Shown here piece after piece: positions 32,219-42,052 of a stretch of DNA of 64,000 nt; position 1 is the stretch's first letter; each line of letters starts with the position of its first letter. Below the pieces are notes generated by a model. The model was not told the origin of the DNA and ran no database searches. It saw nothing but the letters and a program-made list of their open reading frames with translations. The position numbers and the translations under genes are program-made. Origin of the DNA: Rhodoblastus sp. Lineage in GTDB: Bacteria; Pseudomonadota; Alphaproteobacteria; Rhizobiales; Beijerinckiaceae. The stretch lies in NCBI RefSeq assembly GCF_019449565.1, contig NZ_JAGRPM010000033.1, positions 17,551 to 81,550 of the forward strand, in the 5' to 3' direction.

Positions 32219-33334
32219 TCAGGCCGTGCGGCGGCGGCGCCATTCGAGAAACTCGAAGCGGAGCCGTTCGAACAGGCGCTCGGTCGCTTGCGCGGGAATG
32301 AGTTTCGCGGCCAGCGCCGGCTTTTCCACCAGCCGCCACGAGAGAACGGCGCAGGTCAGGCTCAGGGCGCAGGCATAGAGATTCATAGCCGTCAGCGTCA
32401 GGCCGGGGACCAGAGCGACCAGGCTTTGCTGGATAGGAAAGGCGTAGATATAGACGCCATAGGAATAGTCGCCGAGGCGATTATAGGCGCGAACCGGCCC
32501 GGCGAAGAGATAGGCCATGTGCAGCACGATCGGGCCGAGCGTTAGCATGTAAACAGCGAGGAAGGCATGCCGGTTGAGCGCCGCGAGGCCGAGCGCGGCG
32601 GCCAGCGCGGCAAGCCGGAAATAGGAAAGCCGCACATGGCCGCGCCAGAAATAGCAAGCGGCGCCAAAGAAAAACATCGCCATCGGCGCTTCAATATTCT
32701 CGCGCCCGTTGTGAATTTCGATCTTGGTGAAGGCGACCACCGTCAGGATGAGCGCTGCGAGCGGCGCGCCAAAGCGAAATGCGGCGGGGCGCCAGGACGG
32801 CTTGATCGCGAAGAGAACCCAGGCCGCCGCCATATATTCATAGAGCCGCCACTCGACCGGCAGCGTCCAGAGCGAGCCATTGACGCCGGCTCCGAAGGGA
32901 TTGCCTTCGAACACCCCCGGCAATTTGAAGCGGATTCCGTTGATGAGCGTCGCGCAGCGCCAAAAGTAATCATGGGTGATGGGCGAGGCGAAGAACTCGG
33001 ACGCCGGCAGGGTTCCGACGAAAAGGCCAAGGCTGGTCACTGTGATCAGCAGCATCGCCCACAGCCCGGGGAACACCCGCATGAAGCGCGCCCAGACGAA
33101 ATCGAAAATATTGGCGCGCGAAAACAGGCTGCCGGCGATGAGAAAGCCGCTGGTGAAGAAAAACACGTCCACGGCCGCGCCGCCGAGTTCGACCAGGCGC
33201 GGGTAAAGCGGATCGCCAACGGGTTCGAGCCCAAGCAACGCGCGGCTATGAATGAACAGGACGGTGAAGGCCGCCACGACGCGGATCAGGTTGAAATTAT
33301 TGTCCCGCCCGCGCGCCTTCTCCAGAAAGATCAT
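32219..33334 (-). CDS. Acyltransferase family 3 membrane protein
   Basis: 371 residues from ATG 33334; the frame extends to 33430 without family similarity. A multi-helix protein of the Acyl_transf_3 family: N-terminus NNFNLIRVVAAFTVLFIHS with the family His, then AVDVFFFTSGFLIAGSLF and the ARFMRVFPGLW loop. A basic C-terminal tail ends in RRRRTA. It probably acylates an envelope sugar at the outer face of the inner membrane. It differs clearly from the acyltransferase at 12531-13811 but shares an upstream hairpin with it (33486-33511). Confidence 0.87.
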   Translation of the reverse strand: MIFLEKARGRDNNFNLIRVVAAFTVLFIHSRALLGLEPVGDPLYPRLVELGGAAVDVFFFTSGFLIAGSLFSRANIFDFVWARFMRVFPGLWAMLLITVTSLGLFVGTLPASEFFASPITHDYFWRCATLINGIRFKLPGVFEGNPFGAGVNGSLWTLPVEWRLYEYMAAAWVLFAIKPSWRPAAFRFGAPLAALILTVVAFTKIEIHNGRENIEAPMAMFFFGAACYFWRGHVRLSYFRLAALAAALGLAALNRHAFLAVYMLTLGPIVLHMAYLFAGPVRAYNRLGDYSYGVYIYAFPIQQSLVALVPGLTLTAMNLYACALSLTCAVLSWRLVEKPALAAKLIPAQATERLFERLRFEFLEWRRRRTA

Positions 33335-33435
33335 CGATTGACGGCCCCGGTCGTTTCTTTCGCTCGCCCTCTTATACCAGGACTTACAGGCGCAAGGCTG
33401 TGAGCCCTGGTTAGGCGCGACTGCGCCCAATAGCC

Positions 33436-33461
33436 CGTCGCAAGACGGGCGTCTTGCGACG
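33436..33461. repeat. Perfect 12-bp palindrome
   Basis: CGTCGCAAGACG, GG, CGTCTTGCGACG, followed by CCCTTTT on the plus strand. It lies in the spacer (33335-33574) between acyltransferase and histone-tailed genes, next to two other hairpins. No plus-strand gene ends here, so a simple terminator role is doubtful. Confidence 0.7.
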
Positions 33462-33485
33462 CCCTTTTGGCTTATGCGAGGGATT

Positions 33486-33511
33486 CCTTGACCGCGATGA
33501 CGCGGTCAAGG
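33486..33511. repeat. Perfect palindrome, copy 2 of a dispersed hairpin
   Basis: CCTTGACCGCG, loop ATGA, CGCGGTCAAGG. The arm core is identical to 12478-12505. Read toward the acyltransferase gene (minus strand), both copies are preceded by AGCATTTC. Confidence 0.8.
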
Positions 33512-33574
33512 AGAAATGCTATTAGGGGCTTCGCCCCGGATCGGCAAGCTTTGGCGCGGAAACGCCGCCGCGCG

Positions 33575-34165
33575 TCAGTCATGCACGCCCGGGGCGGACG
33601 CCAGCTCAGGAACCGGCCAGGCGTGGGGTCGGCGGCGGCCATATTCGCCCTTGAACGCCTCGCGCCAGATCGCCAGCGCCTCTTCCTCGGTCGCCGCCGT
33701 GACGAAGCGCGGCTTGGTGGAGGGCAGTCCGTGGCGGTCGAGGCAGGCGACCCAGAACAGGTGAAGACGCTGGGGGTTGGACGCCTTGGCTTCGCGCAGG
33801 AAATCAGCGGCGTCGCAGATCGAGTCCTGGAGCTGGACGAGCCCGGATTTCTTCGGCTCTTCGGCGGATGCGATCGCTTCCGTCCACAAAGCGAGCCCCG
33901 CCGCCTCGTAAAGATCGCCGGCGAGCTTGCGCGCCTTGGCGAGCGGAAGGGACAGGTTCAGGCCGCCCGACGAACGCTTCTTGGCGGCGGCCTTCTTTGC
34001 TGCTCCTTTCTTGACGACGCTCTTCTTGGCGGCGGCCTTTTTCGCGCTGCGCGTCGCCGCGCCGGCCGCCCGCTTCTTCGGCGTTGTCTGCTTCTTGGCG
34101 GCGCCGCTTTCATCGGGCGTCCCTACGCTTGGATCCATCGGGGCCATCTTGTTTTTCTTGTTCAT
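33575..34165 (-). CDS. Protein with histone H1-like Lys/Ala-rich N-terminal tail
   Basis: 196 residues from ATG 34165; the frame runs 14 codons further. Residues about 20-66 are Lys/Ala repeats (AKKAAAKK, KKGAAKKAAAKK) like eukaryotic H1 tails and bacterial H1-like proteins, implying nucleic acid binding. The C-terminal 130 residues form a separate globular part (LPLAKARKLAGDLYEAAGL, RLHLFWVACLDRHG, TEEEALAIWREAF) that I do not recognise. No membrane part. It may be a nucleoid-associated protein, but the fused domain could do something else. The Lys codons AAG dominate, so the tail is AT-poor and not an artefact of frame. Confidence 0.65.
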   Translation of the reverse strand: MNKKNKMAPMDPSVGTPDESGAAKKQTTPKKRAAGAATRSAKKAAAKKSVVKKGAAKKAAAKKRSSGGLNLSLPLAKARKLAGDLYEAAGLALWTEAIASAEEPKKSGLVQLQDSICDAADFLREAKASNPQRLHLFWVACLDRHGLPSTKPRFVTAATEEEALAIWREAFKGEYGRRRPHAWPVPELASAPGVHD

Positions 34166-34233
34166 TGCGAATGCGCCCCGCGCTGGAAATCGAAATTGCG
34201 GCTCCATCGGGCGTGAGCCGGCCCGATTATGGC

Positions 34234-35367
34234 CTAAATCTGCCGCGCGAGGAAAGCGGCGATCTGGGCGCCGGCGTCGGCGATGCGCATGATGCCATTG
34301 TAATGGCCGTAGGGGCCGGCGAGCTTGGCTGTTTCGACCGCGATGCCGCCGGCGCGCAGGGTTTCAGCCGTCGCCTCTACCCATTCGGGCAGGAAGACCA
34401 GATCGTCTGGCGCGTAGATCAGAAGCGTCGGCGCCCTGATCCGCGCAAGGCCATCGGCGACGCTCGCCGCGCCGGCCCCGGCGCCGGGGATATAGGTCTG
34501 GTTGGCGCGGGCCAGATAGAGCATGTGGTTGGCGTCGGCCATCGGCGCCCGCGCCCGCACGGCCTCTTCCAGCGTCTTGTCGATGGCGAAGGGCGTCGAG
34601 GCGATATCGCCCGGATCGGCGCCTTCCGCGACGGCGCGGCCGCCTGCTGTGTCGGCCCATTCGCTGTGCAGGGCGTGCAGGGTCATGATCCGCATCGCGG
34701 CTTCGAGTCCGGCGCGCGGCGGAATCCCGTCGTAATAGGCGCCGCCGCGCCAGTCGGGATCGAGCCGGATCGGCTGAGTCCACATCGACAGCCAGCCGGT
34801 CAGCCAGCCGTTGAAGCTGGGAGCGGCGATCACCGGAATGATACGCTCCATGAAATCCGGGTAGGAGGCCGCCCATTCGAAGGTCTGCAGCCCGCCCATT
34901 GAGGGGCCCATCACCGCGTGAAGCCGCCTGATGCCGAAAGAATCGACCAGAGCCTTCTGCACGCGCACGAAATCGGCGATGGCGACAGCGGGGAAGCTCA
35001 GGCCATAGGGATGGCCCGTAGCGGGGTCGAGGCTCGCCGGCCCGGTGGTGACGACATTGGGGTCGTTGGCGTTGAAATTGACCAAGGTGTCGGAGGCGAT
35101 GACGAAATAGCGGTCCGTATCCACCGCCTTGCCCGGGCCAATGATCGAATCCCAATAGCCGGGCAGGGGGTCGTCGGCGCGATAGCGGCCTGCCGCATGG
35201 CTGCTGCCCGAAAAATAATGCGCGACGAGAATGGCGTTGTCGCGCGCTTCATTAAGCGCGCCATAGGTCTCATAGCCCACCGCGACATCGCGGATCGTCG
35301 CGCCGCCGACCGTGCGCAATTCGGGAAGCTCGAAACGCTGTTTTTTGACCAGGAGATCTTCCGCCAC
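34234..35367 (-). CDS. MetX-like alpha/beta hydrolase
   Basis: 377 residues. It resembles homoserine O-acetyltransferase: GYETYGALNEARDNAILVAHYFSGSSH, then YFVIASDTLVNFNANDPN, nucleophile elbow VMGPSMGGLQTFEW (Ser), Asp in IYAPDDLVFLPEW, His in GPYGHYNG. The triad is complete. True MetX enzymes usually show GGSMGGMQ and a substrate-binding Arg; here GPSMGG and differences nearby suggest the separate MetX-like esterase group, so methionine synthesis should not be assumed. No met genes are close. It is divergent from the phasin/LuxR gene with 265 bases between. Confidence 0.78.
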   Translation of the reverse strand: MAEDLLVKKQRFELPELRTVGGATIRDVAVGYETYGALNEARDNAILVAHYFSGSSHAAGRYRADDPLPGYWDSIIGPGKAVDTDRYFVIASDTLVNFNANDPNVVTTGPASLDPATGHPYGLSFPAVAIADFVRVQKALVDSFGIRRLHAVMGPSMGGLQTFEWAASYPDFMERIIPVIAAPSFNGWLTGWLSMWTQPIRLDPDWRGGAYYDGIPPRAGLEAAMRIMTLHALHSEWADTAGGRAVAEGADPGDIASTPFAIDKTLEEAVRARAPMADANHMLYLARANQTYIPGAGAGAASVADGLARIRAPTLLIYAPDDLVFLPEWVEATAETLRAGGIAVETAKLAGPYGHYNGIMRIADAGAQIAAFLARQI

Positions 35368-35547
35368 GAGCTGTCCTTTCGGGAGCGTTGGAATGGGGCC
35401 TCATCGGCACTATATTCTTTTCATGAATTTTTCGAGGGCCGGAGGCGTCAGTCGCCTGCCGCGTCTGCTCAGGGGGAACGAAATCGAGGGAAAATTTAAG
35501 GCCGCGCGACGAGGACGTAAGAAAGTACAATAGCCGCTTCCTGTTGA

Positions 35548-35566
35548 AATGCTGCATTGCAGCATT
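35548..35566. promoter_or_regulatory. Palindromic operator candidate (contains CTGC-N3-GCAG)
   Basis: AATGCTGCA, T, TGCAGCATT form a perfect 9-bp inverted repeat. Its core CTGCATTGCAG matches CTGC-N3-GCAG, the form I recall for the PHB regulator PhaR. It sits 67 bases before the phasin/LuxR start codon. Confidence 0.5.
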
Positions 35567-35632
35567 GGAATGATGGAAGCTCGCCGCGGCGTTTTGCCGG
35601 TCGCCCTTTTCACGTCAATTCAAGGTCACCCG

Positions 35633-36415
35633 ATGCCCATCGTCAAAGACAGCCGCAGTAGGAACCCGCGGGTCGCGCAAGGGCGGAATCTGCTGGCGGC
35701 GTCGCATATCGATGGCGCGCTTTCGAGTGAACCGCTGCCCGGTCCGGTCGCCGACGATCCGCATACGACCTCGAACCTGTTCGCCCGTCAGGTCCGCATG
35801 GCTTACGGCCTGTTGCAGACGGCGGTTGAGGAGGCTGCCGAATCCGTCGAATGCAATAATGTGAAGCTCGCGGCCGAGCTGGAGGATCTGCAGGCGCGGG
35901 CGCTGCGCTCGATTCATGACAGCGCGCTCGCCACGATCGACTTGTTCGAGGCTCTCGGCGCCGCCCAGACGCCCGGCGAGCTCGCCAGCCGCCAGATTGT
36001 GTTGGCGCGGCGTCAGCGCGACACCGTCAATGAGCGCGTCACGGAATTTTTCGCCTCGGCGCGCAAGATGGCGTCGTTGATGACCGACCCGCTGAACAGG
36101 CATATGCGCGCCCTGTCCGGCGCGCTGGCGCCGCCGGATCGCGGGCCGCCCGAAGAGGGCGATTCCCTGCTCTCGCGCCTCAACAGGCTCACCGCGCGGC
36201 AGAAGAAGGTGCTGGAGCTGCTCGCCGAGGGCCTGCCCAACAAGGTCATCGCGCATGAGCTCGGCATCAGCGAGACGACCGTGAAGGCCCATGTCGGCGA
36301 AATCCTGCGCAAGCTGAAGGTCTATAACCGCGCCCGCGCCATCGTCATGCTGGCGCAGTTCGACATGGAGCAGATTCGCGCCTTGTCAAAGGGCGAGAGC
36401 GCCGACGGCGAATAG
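35633..36415 (+). CDS. Phasin-like domain fused to LuxR-type HTH
   Basis: 260 residues from ATG 35633 (AAGGT seven bases upstream); the earlier start at 35549 would overlap the palindrome. Residues about 48-157 are helical, with the phasin-like stretch TIDLFEALGAAQTPGELASRQ and ARRQRDTVNERVTEFFASARKM, as in proteins coating PHB granules. After a Pro-rich linker, 184-240 is a LuxR-type HTH (LTARQKKVLELLAEGLPNKVIAHEL, then ETTVKAHVGEILRKL). There is no receiver or autoinducer domain. It could sense granule surface or PHB status and control genes. Convergent with zapA, eight bases apart. Both halves are recognised by eye only. Confidence 0.72.
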   Translation: MPIVKDSRSRNPRVAQGRNLLAASHIDGALSSEPLPGPVADDPHTTSNLFARQVRMAYGLLQTAVEEAAESVECNNVKLAAELEDLQARALRSIHDSALATIDLFEALGAAQTPGELASRQIVLARRQRDTVNERVTEFFASARKMASLMTDPLNRHMRALSGALAPPDRGPPEEGDSLLSRLNRLTARQKKVLELLAEGLPNKVIAHELGISETTVKAHVGEILRKLKVYNRARAIVMLAQFDMEQIRALSKGESADGE

Positions 36416-36423
36416 ACGCTCGG

Positions 36424-36789
36424 TCAGGAGCCTTCTTCGTTCAGCGCGCGAGTCGCGGCCTCGACCTCGGCCGCCGCGTCTTCAAGCGCCGCCGCCGCCC
36501 ATGCCGCGCTTTCGTCCAGTCGCAGGCGCAATTGCTCCGTCTCCTCGCGCGCCCGGGCGGTCGCCTCGGCTTCCGCCGCCAGCTTCTTGCGCGTCGTGAC
36601 GAGTTCGTCGGCGACGGTCAGCGCGGCCATCACGGTGATGCGCTGGTCGCCGATCTCGCCGAACGCGCCCCGCAATTCATCGATCTTGGAATCCACCAGC
36701 CGCGCCAGCGATTCGATATGCGCTTCCTCGCCCTCGTCGCAGTTCATGCGATAGGTGCGGCCCGCAATCATGACGACAGCTTGCGCCAT
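36424..36789 (-). CDS. zapA: Cell division protein ZapA
   Basis: 121 residues. The ZapA fold: AQAVVMIAGRTYRMNCDEGEEAHIESLARLVDSKI, a globular N-terminal half, then a long coiled-coil helix (about 70-118, AAEAEATARAREETEQLRLRL). It stabilises FtsZ bundles at the division site. Its ATG overlaps the stop of the DUF4164 gene (TAATG), so both are coupled. In many Alphaproteobacteria a 6S RNA follows zapA; here the next gene is only eight bases away, so there is no room. Confidence 0.9.
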   Translation of the reverse strand: MAQAVVMIAGRTYRMNCDEGEEAHIESLARLVDSKIDELRGAFGEIGDQRITVMAALTVADELVTTRKKLAAEAEATARAREETEQLRLRLDESAAWAAAALEDAAAEVEAATRALNEEGS

Positions 36790-37163
36790 TAAGCCTCCTC
36801 GCCTGAATCAGCGGCGAGCACGGCGCGCACGGCGGCCGCGGCGCGTTCGATCCGCCGCGCGGCCTCGCCATTGGCGCCTTCCAGCGCCCGAACGCGGTTC
36901 AGGGCGGAGTCGACCTCCAGCGCCAGCCGGGAGCGATCATCCTGCAAGGCGGAATATTCGGCGGTCTGGTCAGCCTGTTCGATCGCCCGCTCGGCCTGGC
37001 GGATCACAGCGGCGTCGAGCCCCTCCAGCGCGGCACGCAGCCGACGCCGCGCCGCGTCAAGCCGCTCCTGAGGCCCCGACCGATGGCCGCGCGGGTCCGC
37101 AGCGGCCCCGGGGGCGGCGGTATCGGCTTCGGCTGGCGTCTGTTCGTTCAGCGTTGGGGACAA
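36789..37163 (-). CDS. DUF4164 coiled-coil protein
   Basis: 124 residues. After a disordered N-terminus (about 1-30, Pro/Ala/Gly), a continuous coiled coil runs to the end (RLDAARRRLRAALEGLDAAV, LALEVDSALNRVRALEGAN). This is the DUF4164 family, which in Rhizobiales lies directly before zapA. The conserved pairing suggests a role in division or a ZapA/ZapB-like assembly, but none is proven to my knowledge. Its stop overlaps the zapA start by one base. Confidence 0.85.
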   Translation of the reverse strand: MSPTLNEQTPAEADTAAPGAAADPRGHRSGPQERLDAARRRLRAALEGLDAAVIRQAERAIEQADQTAEYSALQDDRSRLALEVDSALNRVRALEGANGEAARRIERAAAAVRAVLAADSGEEA

Positions 37164-37481
37164 GTGCGGCTTTCACATCTCGCGGCTCAAATCGGGCGCC
37201 GCCGCGAGCACGGGCGATTCCAACAGTCTAGCCGACAATTTAACCAACAATCTAGCATCGTCCCAGTCGCCGCCAAGGGGTTCCCCGCCGAGGCCACAGG
37301 AAATTGGGCGCTTTCCGTCGGATTTGCGGGGCATGGGCGGTTGGACGGCTCTGTTCCTTAGACCCTTTTTGCTCTTTGGCCCCGTGAAGCTGTGGCTCGG
37401 TGAAGCTTTGACTCACGGGCGCGACCTGATATCAACCCCGCCAAATGGCGACCCTCCAAGCGAAACGATCGGAATCCTGAA
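37164..37481. other. Intergenic region between DUF4164 and tkt
   Basis: A 318-base divergent spacer, presumably with promoters for both sides. I see a direct repeat of TCTAGC (about 37228 and 37252) flanking an AT-richer patch, but no clear operator, riboswitch or RNA. Confidence 0.35.
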
Positions 37482-39467
37482 ATGACCGAAGTCAGCAGCG
37501 TCTCTCTGGCCAACGCCGTCAGGGCGCTTTCCATCGACGCCGTCGAGCAGGCCAAGTCCGGCCATCCCGGCCTGCCGCTCGGCGCCGCCGACGTCGCCAC
37601 GGTCCTGTTCACCAAAGTGCTGAAATATAACGCCGCCGACCCGACCTGGCCGGATCGCGACCGTTTCGTGCTGTCCGCCGGCCATGGCTCGATGTTGCTC
37701 TACGCGTTGCTCCATCTCTCCGGCGAGAAGAGCATGACGCTGGAGGAAATCCGCAATTTCCGCCAGTTCGGCTCGAAGACGCCCGGCCACCCGGAATATG
37801 GCCATACGGCGGGAGTCGAAATGACCACCGGCCCGCTGGGGCAGGGCCTCGCCACCTCGGTCGGCTTCGCCCTGGCGGAGCGTATGCTCGCCGCCGAATT
37901 CGGCGACGTGGTCGATCACCGCACCTATGTCCTCGCCTCCGACGGCGACCTGATGGAAGGCGTCTCGCAGGAGGCCATCGCGCTCGCCGGCCATCTCAGG
38001 CTGAACCGCCTCATCGTCCTGTGGGACGACAATGGCATTTCGATCGACGGCGCGATCTCGGTGTCCGATTCGGTCGACCAGCTGAAGCGTTTCGAGAGCG
38101 CCGGCTGGGCCGCGACCCGTGTGGACGGCCATGATTCGGCCGCCATCCTCGCCGCGCTGGAAACGGCGCAGAAATCCGACAAGCCGACCCTCATCGCCTG
38201 CAAAACGGTGATCGGCTTTGGCGCGCCGACCCGCGCGGGCAAGTCCAAGGCCCATGGCGAGCCGCTGGGCGCCGAGGAAATGGCGGGAACCAAGGCCGCC
38301 CTGAACTGGCCTCATGCGCCGTTCGAGGTGCCGGACGACATTCTGGCCGCCTGGCGCGCGGCGGGCGCGCGCGGCGCCAAGGCCCAGGCCGAATGGCAGG
38401 CCAAGGTCGACGCGCTGGAGCCGGCCAGGCGCGCGGAATTCCTGCGTCGCCTCGAAGGCCGTCTCCCGGCGGCGCTGGCTGAGGTCGTCGCGGCGGAAAA
38501 GCGCCGCCTCGCGAGCGTGGACACGGCTGTCGCCACCCGCAAGGCCTCCGAAGCCGCGCTAAAAGTCCTCGCCCCGGCCGTGCCGGAGCTGATCACCGGC
38601 TCGGCGGACCTCACCGGCTCCAACAACACCAAGGTCGAGGCCACCCCGGCCATTTCGCCCGGCAACTACGCCGGACGCTATGTCCATTGGGGCATCCGCG
38701 AACATGGCATGGCGGCGGCGGTCAATGGCATGACGCTGCATGGCGGCCTGATCCCCTCGGGCGCGACGTTTTTGGCCTTCGCCGATTATTGCCGCCCGGC
38801 GCTGCGCCTCGCCGCGCTGATGGGAATTGGCTCGATCGAAGTGCTGACGCATGATTCCATCGGCCTCGGCGAGGATGGTCCGACCCATCAGCCGGTCGAA
38901 CATCTGGCGGCGCTGCGCGCCATTCCCGGCCTGCTCGTCTTCCGTCCGGCGGACGCGACCGAGACGCTGGAATGCTGGCAGGCGGCGCTGGAAAATCGCG
39001 CGGCGCCCTCCGTGCTGGCGCTCACCCGTCAGAACCTGCCCGCCGTGCGCCGCGAGTTCGTTGCCGAAAACCTCTCGGCCAGGGGCGCCTATGAGCTGTC
39101 GGCGGCCTCCGCTGAGGCCAAGGTCACGCTGTTCGCGTCGGGCTCGGAAGTCGAGATCGCGCTTGACGCGCAGAAGATACTGGAAGGCGAGGGCGTTGCG
39201 ACCCGCGTCGTCTCGGTCCCCTGTTTCGAACTGTTCCTGCGGCAAAACGACGCGGCGCGGCGCGAGATCATCGGCGCGGCGCCCGTGCGCGTCGCGGTCG
39301 AGGCGGGCATCCCCATGGGCTGGGACCTTTTCCTGGGCCGCGAAGGCGCTTTTGTCGGAATGACGGGCTTTGGAGCCTCCGCGCCTTTTAGAAAGCTCTT
39401 TGAACACTTCGGAATCGACGCCGCCGCGGTTGCTTGTGCGGCGCGAAACGGATTAAAGGGCCTCTAA
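37482..39467 (+). CDS. tkt: Transketolase
   Basis: 661 residues, full length. Motifs: [64 protein letters not shown], the thiamine diphosphate GDG motif ([14 protein letters not shown] with the following Asn/Asp-rich part), and in the second half [18 protein letters not shown]. It moves two-carbon units between sugar phosphates in the pentose phosphate and Calvin/ribulose routes in the cytoplasm, needing ThDP and Mg2+. It leads the tkt-gap-pgk-fba cluster. GAACAGCG-rich spacer to gap is 90 bases. Confidence 0.97.
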   Translation: MTEVSSVSLANAVRALSIDAVEQAKSGHPGLPLGAADVATVLFTKVLKYNAADPTWPDRDRFVLSAGHGSMLLYALLHLSGEKSMTLEEIRNFRQFGSKTPGHPEYGHTAGVEMTTGPLGQGLATSVGFALAERMLAAEFGDVVDHRTYVLASDGDLMEGVSQEAIALAGHLRLNRLIVLWDDNGISIDGAISVSDSVDQLKRFESAGWAATRVDGHDSAAILAALETAQKSDKPTLIACKTVIGFGAPTRAGKSKAHGEPLGAEEMAGTKAALNWPHAPFEVPDDILAAWRAAGARGAKAQAEWQAKVDALEPARRAEFLRRLEGRLPAALAEVVAAEKRRLASVDTAVATRKASEAALKVLAPAVPELITGSADLTGSNNTKVEATPAISPGNYAGRYVHWGIREHGMAAAVNGMTLHGGLIPSGATFLAFADYCRPALRLAALMGIGSIEVLTHDSIGLGEDGPTHQPVEHLAALRAIPGLLVFRPADATETLECWQAALENRAAPSVLALTRQNLPAVRREFVAENLSARGAYELSAASAEAKVTLFASGSEVEIALDAQKILEGEGVATRVVSVPCFELFLRQNDAARREIIGAAPVRVAVEAGIPMGWDLFLGREGAFVGMTGFGASAPFRKLFEHFGIDAAAVACAARNGLKGL

Positions 39468-39557
39468 CGCAATTTCGCGCCGAACAGCGCCGGAATTGGA
39501 AGGGGCGATGCAAAAAGCCCCCGTTTTTTGACGGGATCATTCAAGGAGCGCATCGAA

Positions 39558-40565
<1,008 letters not shown>

Positions 40566-40577
40566 ACGAAATTTCCG

Positions 40578-40609
40578 GCGCGCTTCCAAAACGGAAGCGC
40601 GCTTTTTTC
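40578..40609 (+). terminator. Rho-independent terminator between gap and pgk
   Basis: A 10-bp stem GCGCGCTTCC/GGAAGCGCGC with a 5-base loop and TTTTTT. It lies between two genes of one pathway, so it may set relative expression or be read through. Confidence 0.88.
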
Positions 40610-40634
40610 TTCATTTCTTTCGCCCGAGGCCGCC

Positions 40635-41828
40635 ATGTCTGCTTTTCGCACCCTGGATTCCGCTGAACTCAAGGGCAAGCGCGTGCTTGTCCGCGTCGAT
40701 CTCAACTTGCCGATGGATAATGGCAAGGTGACCGATGCCACCCGCATCGACCGCATCCTGCCGACACTGAACGAAATCTCCGGCAAGGGCGGCAAGCTTA
40801 TCCTGCTCGCTCATTTCGGCCGCCCGAAGAATGGGCCGGACGAAGCCAATTCGCTGAAGCCCGTCGCCGCCGCGCTCGCCGGGCATCTCGGCAAGCCGGT
40901 CGCCTTCGCCACGGATTGCATCGGCGCCCCGGCCGCGGAGGCCATCGCCAAATTGGCTGACGGCGACGTCCTGCTGCTGGAAAACACCCGCTTCCACAAG
41001 GGCGAGGAAAAGAACGACCCCGCGCTGGTCGAGGCTTTGGCCGCGCTTGGCGACATTTATGTCAATGATGCTTTTTCCGCCGCCCATCGCGCCCACGCCT
41101 CGACTGAGGGTCTGGCGCGCAAACTTCCCGCTTATGCAGGCCGCACCATGCAGGCCGAGATCGAGGCCTTGTCCAAGGCGCTGGAAAAGCCGGCCCGCCC
41201 GGTCGGCGCGGTCGTTGGCGGCGCCAAGGTTTCGTCCAAGCTGGAATTGCTCGGCAATCTGACCAAGAAGGTCGATTTCCTGATCATCGGCGGCGGCATG
41301 GCCAATACGTTCCTCGCCGCGCAAGGCAAGAAGGTCGGCAAGAGCCTGTGCGAAAAGGACCTGCTCGACACCGCACGTGAAATCCTCAAGAACGCCGCCG
41401 CGAATAAATGCCAGATCGTGCTGCCGCTTGACGCCGTCGTCGCGACCGAGTTCAGGGCCCATGCGCCATCGCATATCGTCAGCGTCGATCATGTCGGCGA
41501 CGACGAGATGATCCTCGACGCCGGCCCGAAATCGGTGGCGGAGGTCGAGGCCGTGCTGGGCGCGATCAAGACACTGGTCTGGAACGGCCCCTTCGGCGCT
41601 TTCGAGCTTGAGCCTTTCGACGCGGCGACCAACGCCGTGGCCCGATTCGCCGCGCGGTTGACCCAGGAAGGCAAGCTGCTTTCCGTGGCCGGCGGCGGCG
41701 ACACGGTGGCGGCGCTCAATCACGCTGGCGTAGCGGAGAAGTTCTCCTATGTCTCGACCGCCGGCGGCGCCTTCCTCGAATGGCTGGAAGGCAAGGTCCT
41801 GCCGGGCGTCGAGGCGCTCCGCGCCTGA
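40635..41828 (+). CDS. pgk: Phosphoglycerate kinase
   Basis: 397 residues, normal length. [47 protein letters not shown] and [16 protein letters not shown] form the N-domain substrate site. [11 protein letters not shown] and the nucleotide loop [16 protein letters not shown] lie in the C-domain. It interconverts 1,3-bisphosphoglycerate and 3-phosphoglycerate with ADP/ATP. It follows gap, with fba after a 224-base spacer. Confidence 0.97.
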   Translation: MSAFRTLDSAELKGKRVLVRVDLNLPMDNGKVTDATRIDRILPTLNEISGKGGKLILLAHFGRPKNGPDEANSLKPVAAALAGHLGKPVAFATDCIGAPAAEAIAKLADGDVLLLENTRFHKGEEKNDPALVEALAALGDIYVNDAFSAAHRAHASTEGLARKLPAYAGRTMQAEIEALSKALEKPARPVGAVVGGAKVSSKLELLGNLTKKVDFLIIGGGMANTFLAAQGKKVGKSLCEKDLLDTAREILKNAAANKCQIVLPLDAVVATEFRAHAPSHIVSVDHVGDDEMILDAGPKSVAEVEAVLGAIKTLVWNGPFGAFELEPFDAATNAVARFAARLTQEGKLLSVAGGGDTVAALNHAGVAEKFSYVSTAGGAFLEWLEGKVLPGVEALRA

Positions 41829-41839
41829 CCCGCAAATGA

Positions 41840-41877
41840 ATGCGGACGGTTGTGCCACCACCAACAACCGTTCGCAT
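41840..41877. other. Stable hairpin between pgk and fba
   Basis: A 14-bp stem (ATGCGGACGGTTGT with ACAACCGTTCGCAT, one G-U pair) around a 10-base loop. No T-run follows on the plus strand, so it is more likely a processing or stability element. The rest of the spacer to 42052 shows nothing else recognised. Confidence 0.55.
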
Positions 41878-42052
41878 CGCCGAACGCCTCGGAACGCGTT
41901 GATCTGCAGGCCGTTGATAGAAAGCGCCTGGTCGATGTCCGGGAACATCCCGGCGCCGCGCGTTAAGGCTGCGTCAAAGGGCTTGCTTCCCAACCCGCGC
42001 CAAGTGCGTTAAACGCGCGCCTGTCAGTTTTCAAATGAGGAGAGGATCGCGC

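Noticed and set aside
34234..35367. metX (methionine synthesis) and a SAM riboswitch in the 5' region
   Set aside because: The nucleophile elbow differs from true MetX, no met genes are near, and I could not find a conserved riboswitch fold in 35368-35547.
36424..37481. 6S RNA near zapA
   Set aside because: Downstream of zapA there are only eight bases to the next gene, and the 37164-37481 spacer shows no long open-bubble hairpin that I can draw by eye.
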